The position numbers and the translations under genes are program-made. 8,932 nt of DNA, taken from assembly GCA_009786735.1 (NCBI GenBank), contig WQRM01000056.1:1-8932 (forward strand), in the 5' to 3' direction. Under the pieces are notes generated by a model, which was not told the origin of the DNA, ran no database searches, and saw only the letters and a program-made list of their open reading frames with translations. The stretch is from Oscillospiraceae bacterium (GTDB taxonomy: Bacteria; Bacillota; Clostridia; Oscillospirales; Acutalibacteraceae). How positions within the stretch are numbered: position 1 is the first letter of the stretch; every line of letters starts with the position of its first letter. This document shows, piece after piece, positions 5,548 to 8,932 of the stretch.

Positions 5548-7008
5548 ATGCCCAAACTGCACCCCGTCATCGCCCGCGCCGCACAAGTGGTGCCCAGCCC
5601 TCGCCAGCTTGCTTGGCAAAAGCTCGAGTTCTACTCGTTCATCCACTATGGAATCAACACCTACACCGACCGCGAATGGGGCGACGGCACCGAAGATCCT
5701 GCGCTGTTCAATCCCACCAAGCTTGACTGCCGCCAGTGGGCGAAAGTCTGCAAAGCCGCGGGCATGCGCGGGCTGATTCTCACTGCCAAGCATCACGATG
5801 GCTTTTGCCTGTGGCCCAGTGCCGCGACCAAACACAGCGTGGAAAGCTCGCCGTGGAAAGACGGCAAAGGTGACGTGGTGCGCGAATGCGCCGAAGCCTG
5901 CGCGGAAGTCGGCATCAAGTTTGGGCTGTATCTTTCGCCGTGGGATCAAAATGCACCCAGCTATGGTCAAGGCAAAGCCTATGACGATTTTTACGAGACC
6001 CAGTTGCGTGAGCTGCTGACGAACTACGGCGAGCTGTTTTGCCTGTGGTTTGACGGCGCTTGCGGCGAAGGCAAAAACGGCAAAACGCAAGCCTACGACT
6101 GGGAGCGCTACTACGCGGTTATCCGCGAGCTGCAGCCCAACGCCGCCATTTGCATCGTGGGTCCTGATGTGCGCTGGGTGGGCAACGAAGCCGGCGTTTG
6201 CCGCCCCAGCGAATGGAGCGTTGTGCCGTCGTTTTTGAGCAAGGCAGAGGTGATTGCCGCAGCCAGCCAGCAAGAAGACGGCAAAGCACCCACCATCAAC
6301 CTCGATGGCGACGACGCATGGGCTGCGTGGGACATCGGCTCGCGCAAGCAATTGATGAAGCATCAAAATTGGGCGCCCATTTGGTATCCCGCCGAAGTGG
6401 ACGTGAGCATCCGCAAAGGCTGGTTCTATCACGCAAACGAAGACCACACCGTCAAACCCCTTGCCAAGCTGCGCGAGATTTACTACAAAAGCGTGGGCGC
6501 AAATGCCTCGCTGCTGTTGAACATCCCGCCCACGCCGCAGGGCGTGATTCACGAGCGCGATGTGGACACGCTCATCTCGCTGGGCGCGCAACTGAAGGTG
6601 GACTTCAAGGAAAACCTCATTGAGGGTTCAACCATGACGGCAAGTTGCCAGCTCGACGACGCCCACGGCGCACAAAACATCGTGCTGCCCGGCAGCGACA
6701 GCTACTGGCACAGCGGCGAGCTTCACAAACCCGCCGAACTCGTGCTTGACCTCGGCGATGACCTCGACATCAACAAACTTGTGCTCAAAGAACACATCGC
6801 CACCGGCCAGCAAATTGAAGCGTTCAAGCTCTACATTGACCAAAACACCGAAGAAACCGGCGCGTCCAAATGGAAGCTGCTGGAAAAAGGCACGATCATC
6901 GGCCACAAGCGCATCATTCAGTTCAACGAAACGCGCGTGCGCCGCTTTAAGCTGGTGATCACCGAGTGCCGCGGCTTCGCGACGCTTGAGGAGATTGAGG
7001 CGTACTGA
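5548..7008 (+). CDS. Alpha-L-fucosidase, glycoside hydrolase family 29
   Basis: A 486-residue retaining fucosidase that removes alpha-linked L-fucose from glycans. The (beta/alpha)8 catalytic domain covers about residues 15-350. GH29 landmarks are FIHYGINTYTDREWG (31-45), KHHDGFCLWPS (81-91), the nucleophile in LWFDGA (D169), and RWVGNEAG with E214 as likely acid/base. The 45-residue spacing matches the nucleophile and acid/base of characterised subfamily B (alpha-1,3/1,4-specific) enzymes, so a Lewis-type specificity is a reasonable guess. The C-terminal part (about 360-486) looks like a discoidin/F5-8-type beta-sandwich. There is no signal peptide, so the enzyme should be cytoplasmic and act on imported short oligosaccharides. 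Its TAAGGAG overlaps the stop codon of the lipoprotein gene, showing an operon. No fucose transporter or fucose catabolic gene lies in the window. Confidence 0.93.
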   Translation: MPKLHPVIARAAQVVPSPRQLAWQKLEFYSFIHYGINTYTDREWGDGTEDPALFNPTKLDCRQWAKVCKAAGMRGLILTAKHHDGFCLWPSAATKHSVESSPWKDGKGDVVRECAEACAEVGIKFGLYLSPWDQNAPSYGQGKAYDDFYETQLRELLTNYGELFCLWFDGACGEGKNGKTQAYDWERYYAVIRELQPNAAICIVGPDVRWVGNEAGVCRPSEWSVVPSFLSKAEVIAAASQQEDGKAPTINLDGDDAWAAWDIGSRKQLMKHQNWAPIWYPAEVDVSIRKGWFYHANEDHTVKPLAKLREIYYKSVGANASLLLNIPPTPQGVIHERDVDTLISLGAQLKVDFKENLIEGSTMTASCQLDDAHGAQNIVLPGSDSYWHSGELHKPAELVLDLGDDLDINKLVLKEHIATGQQIEAFKLYIDQNTEETGASKWKLLEKGTIIGHKRIIQFNETRVRRFKLVITECRGFATLEEIEAY

Positions 7009-7010
7009 TT

Positions 7011-7070
7011 GTTCTTTTTTTGCAAAAAAAGAACCAAAAAAACCTAGCCGCGCTACGCGCGTGGGGATTT
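7011..7070 (+). repeat. Dispersed palindromic repeat, copy C
   Basis: This is the fullest copy. It has a perfect 24-base palindrome (7011-7034: GTTC, seven T, GC, seven A, GAAC), then CAAAAAAACCTAG, a GC-rich self-complementary segment (CGCGCTACGCGCG) and GTGGGGATTT. It begins two bases after the fucosidase stop codon, just as copy B sits right after lysS. The family therefore lies at gene 3' ends and may protect or terminate transcripts. The palindrome is T-rich then A-rich, unlike a GC-stem terminator. Confidence 0.75.
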
Positions 7071-7122
7071 TTATGGGACGATAATAGGACACAGCGAAGC
7101 GACCAAGCTCCACCGCAGATGG

Positions 7123-7147
7123 TGTAGGGGCGGCAATCTGCCGCCCG
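7123..7147. repeat. GC-rich hairpin upstream of lon
   Basis: GGGCGGCA (7128-7135) and TGCCGCCC (7139-7146) form a perfect eight-base-pair stem with a three-base loop. No T-run follows, so it is not a terminator. GTAGGGGCGGC...GCCGCCCG hairpins resemble short repeats I recall from clostridial genomes, a recollection that cannot be checked here. It lies 32 bases before the lon start and could fold in the lon leader. No convincing promoter is visible in 7035-7178; GATAAT at 7080-7085 has no matching -35. Confidence 0.5.
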
Positions 7148-7178
7148 TGGATTTTGATAGCGTGTGAAAGGATTAACA

Positions 7179-8932
7179 ATGAATCTACGTGAACTGCCTG
7201 TTGTGCCCCTGCGCGGGCTGGTGATATTCCCGGAAAGCCGTGTGCACTTTGAGGTGGCACGGCCGGCTTGCGTGGCGGCGTTTCGCGCGGCGATGCAAGA
7301 GAACCAAGAGGTTTTTCTCGTCACGCAGCGCGACTACGTGACGGAAGAACCCGGGCAGGATGATCTGTTTGACGTGGGCGTGATTGCCACGGTGCGCCAG
7401 GTGGTGAAGAGCAGCACAGACAGCGGCATTCGTGCGTATGTGCAGGGCACATGTCGCGCAGCGCTGTGTGGAATTAGCCCGGCGGATACCCACAACACGG
7501 CAATCGTGCAGCCGCTGCCAGAGCTACCCGTGAAAGCGGCACAGCACCGCAAAGAAGAAGCCCTGCTGCGCCAAGCCAAAACCATGTTTGAGCTGTGTGC
7601 GCGGCACATTCACCTGCCGCCGGACATCCCACACACGGTGCTGTCGGCGCAATCGTCGGGGCGGCTGGCGGATTACATCGCCGACACACTGCCGCTTGAG
7701 ATGGAAGACAAACAAGCGCTGCTGGAGGAAATCGACCTTGCCGCGCGGCTGCATCAACTGTGCGCCACGCTCGCCAAAGAGCACGAGTTGCAGCAACTGG
7801 AAGAGAAAATCGCCGTGCAAGTGATGCACCAGATGGATCAAAACCAGCGCGACAACTACCTGCGCGAGCAACGCCGTGCCATTTCCGCAGAGCTGGGCGA
7901 AAATGAAGACGTGAACGAGCAAGCCGATGCGTTCCACGCAAAAGTGTTGGCGCTCAACTTGCCGCAAGACATTGAGGACAAGCTGGTGAAGGACTGCCAA
8001 CGCTTCGCCCGCACACACAGCCACAGCGCCGAAAGCGCGCTGCTGCATCTATACTTAGAGACCGCAACCGGGTTGCCGTGGCACAAGCAAAGCCGCGATA
8101 AATTGGACTTAGCTTCCGCGCACCGAAAGCTTGACCGCGACCACCACGGCCTGCGTGAGGTGAAAGAACGCGTGCTGCAATTGCTCGCGGTGCGCAAGCT
8201 CGCCCCGAACATCGGCGGGCAGATTCTGTGCCTGGCGGGACCGCCGGGCGTGGGCAAAACCAGTGTGGCGAAATCCATCGCTGAGGCAATGGGGCGCCGC
8301 TTTGCGCGCATCAGTTTGGGCGGTATTCGCGACGAAGCCGAGATTCGCGGGCACCGCAAAACCTACGTGGGTGCCATGCCGGGGCGTATCATCAACGCCA
8401 TTAGCCAAGCGGGCACGAACAACCCCGTGATTCTGCTGGACGAAATCGACAAGCTGTGCAGCGACATGCGCGGCGACCCCGCCAGCGCCCTGCTGGAGGT
8501 CATGGACAGCGAGCAAAACCACGCCTTCCGTGACCATTTTCTTGAGCTGCCGTTTGACCTAAGCCGCGTGTTGTTCATCACCACAGCAAATGATGTGGGC
8601 GCCATCCCCAAGCCACTGCTCGACCGCATGGAACTCATCGAGATGCCAAGCTATACCGCGCAGGAGAAACTCCACATTGCGAAAAAGCATCTGCTGAAAA
8701 AGCAGCTGACCAGGCATGGGCTGAAGTCCGCGCAGCTCAAGCTCAACGATGCCGCATTGCGTGAAGTGATTGCGGGCTACACGCGTGAAGCAGGTGTGCG
8801 CCAGCTGGAGCGCAGGCTCGCCGCGCTGTGCCGCAAAACCGCGCAGCAAGTGGCGGCGGACGAGGCGTTCAAGCTTAGCTTAAAGCCGCCACAATTACAT
8901 GACTGGCTGGGTGCGCGTAAGTACAAAGAGGA
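7179..8932 (+). CDS. lon: ATP-dependent protease Lon (LonA), 5' part; truncated by window end
   Basis: Lon unfolds and degrades misfolded and regulatory proteins in the cytoplasm, as a hexamer driven by ATP. The open frame runs from ATG 7179 off the window end, 584 codons of roughly 780-800 expected. The N-terminal substrate-binding domain starts MNLRELPVVPLRGLVIFPES, typical of LonA, and is followed by a helical, charged region at about 195-300. The AAA+ module has Walker A GPPGVGKT (354-361), Walker B ILLDEID (418-424), sensor-1 Asn in TTAND (N471), an arginine finger in LLDRME (R483) and sensor-2 Arg in GVRQLE (R541). These positions are within one or two residues of E. coli Lon. The proteolytic domain with its Ser-Lys dyad lies beyond the window. 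GAAAGGA sits about 6 bases before the ATG. No CIRCE or CtsR-like operator is visible upstream. Confidence 0.96.
   Translation, partial: MNLRELPVVPLRGLVIFPESRVHFEVARPACVAAFRAAMQENQEVFLVTQRDYVTEEPGQDDLFDVGVIATVRQVVKSSTDSGIRAYVQGTCRAALCGISPADTHNTAIVQPLPELPVKAAQHRKEEALLRQAKTMFELCARHIHLPPDIPHTVLSAQSSGRLADYIADTLPLEMEDKQALLEEIDLAARLHQLCATLAKEHELQQLEEKIAVQVMHQMDQNQRDNYLREQRRAISAELGENEDVNEQADAFHAKVLALNLPQDIEDKLVKDCQRFARTHSHSAESALLHLYLETATGLPWHKQSRDKLDLASAHRKLDRDHHGLREVKERVLQLLAVRKLAPNIGGQILCLAGPPGVGKTSVAKSIAEAMGRRFARISLGGIRDEAEIRGHRKTYVGAMPGRIINAISQAGTNNPVILLDEIDKLCSDMRGDPASALLEVMDSEQNHAFRDHFLELPFDLSRVLFITTANDVGAIPKPLLDRMELIEMPSYTAQEKLHIAKKHLLKKQLTRHGLKSAQLKLNDAALREVIAGYTREAGVRQLERRLAALCRKTAQQVAADEAFKLSLKPPQLHDWLGARKYKE

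Noticed and set aside
5533..6591. A 352-codon open frame on the minus strand, opposite the fucosidase gene
   Set aside because: The plus strand encodes a complete GH29 enzyme with catalytic residues. The antisense product is a low-complexity Ala/Val/His-rich sequence without motifs.
1..8932. CRISPR array, insertion sequence transposase or phage genes
   Set aside because: No regularly spaced direct repeats, no transposase or integrase motif and no phage protein was found in any frame.

Overview
The window (8,932 bp, fairly GC-rich) looks like a chromosome segment from an anaerobic Gram-positive bacterium, most likely a clostridium of the Oscillospiraceae/Eubacteriales type. Supporting signs are strong AGGAG-type ribosome binding sites, consensus sigma-A promoters with 17-bp spacers, an EFR1-type flavodoxin/ferredoxin protein, a CCA-encoding tRNA gene and short dispersed palindromic repeats between genes. 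The species cannot be named from the sequence alone.

Layout. Bases 1-240 hold no convincing gene. They carry two inverted copies of a dispersed repeat and a stem-loop. On the minus strand, 241-1698 encodes a class II lysyl-tRNA synthetase with its own promoter. Divergently, from a near-consensus promoter at 1811-1839, runs a plus-strand operon: a secreted metallo-beta-lactamase-fold protein (1869-3020), an EFR1-like flavodoxin/2x[4Fe-4S] protein (3056-3814), and a small AT-rich membrane protein (3807-4133). The membrane protein's reading frame appears broken at a run of seven T and continues in the -1 frame to 4264. A tRNA-Lys(UUU) gene with its own promoter follows (4329-4404), then two terminator-like hairpins.

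Next comes a two-gene operon. The first gene encodes a lipoprotein built from two diverged copies of one unrecognised domain (4550-5536). The second encodes a cytoplasmic GH29 alpha-L-fucosidase (5548-7008), whose ribosome binding site overlaps the lipoprotein stop codon. A third copy of the dispersed repeat and a GC-rich hairpin (7011-7147) separate this from the 5' part of lon (7179 to the window end), which is cut before its protease domain.

How it fits together. lysS, tRNA-Lys and lon are housekeeping genes. The accessory content is the MBL/EFR1/membrane operon and the lipoprotein/fucosidase pair, the latter suggesting use of fucosylated glycans. The best candidates for something undescribed are: the duplicated lipoprotein domain tied to the fucosidase; the terminator lying in the leader of that operon directly downstream of tRNA-Lys; the homopolymer frameshift; and the palindromic repeat family.
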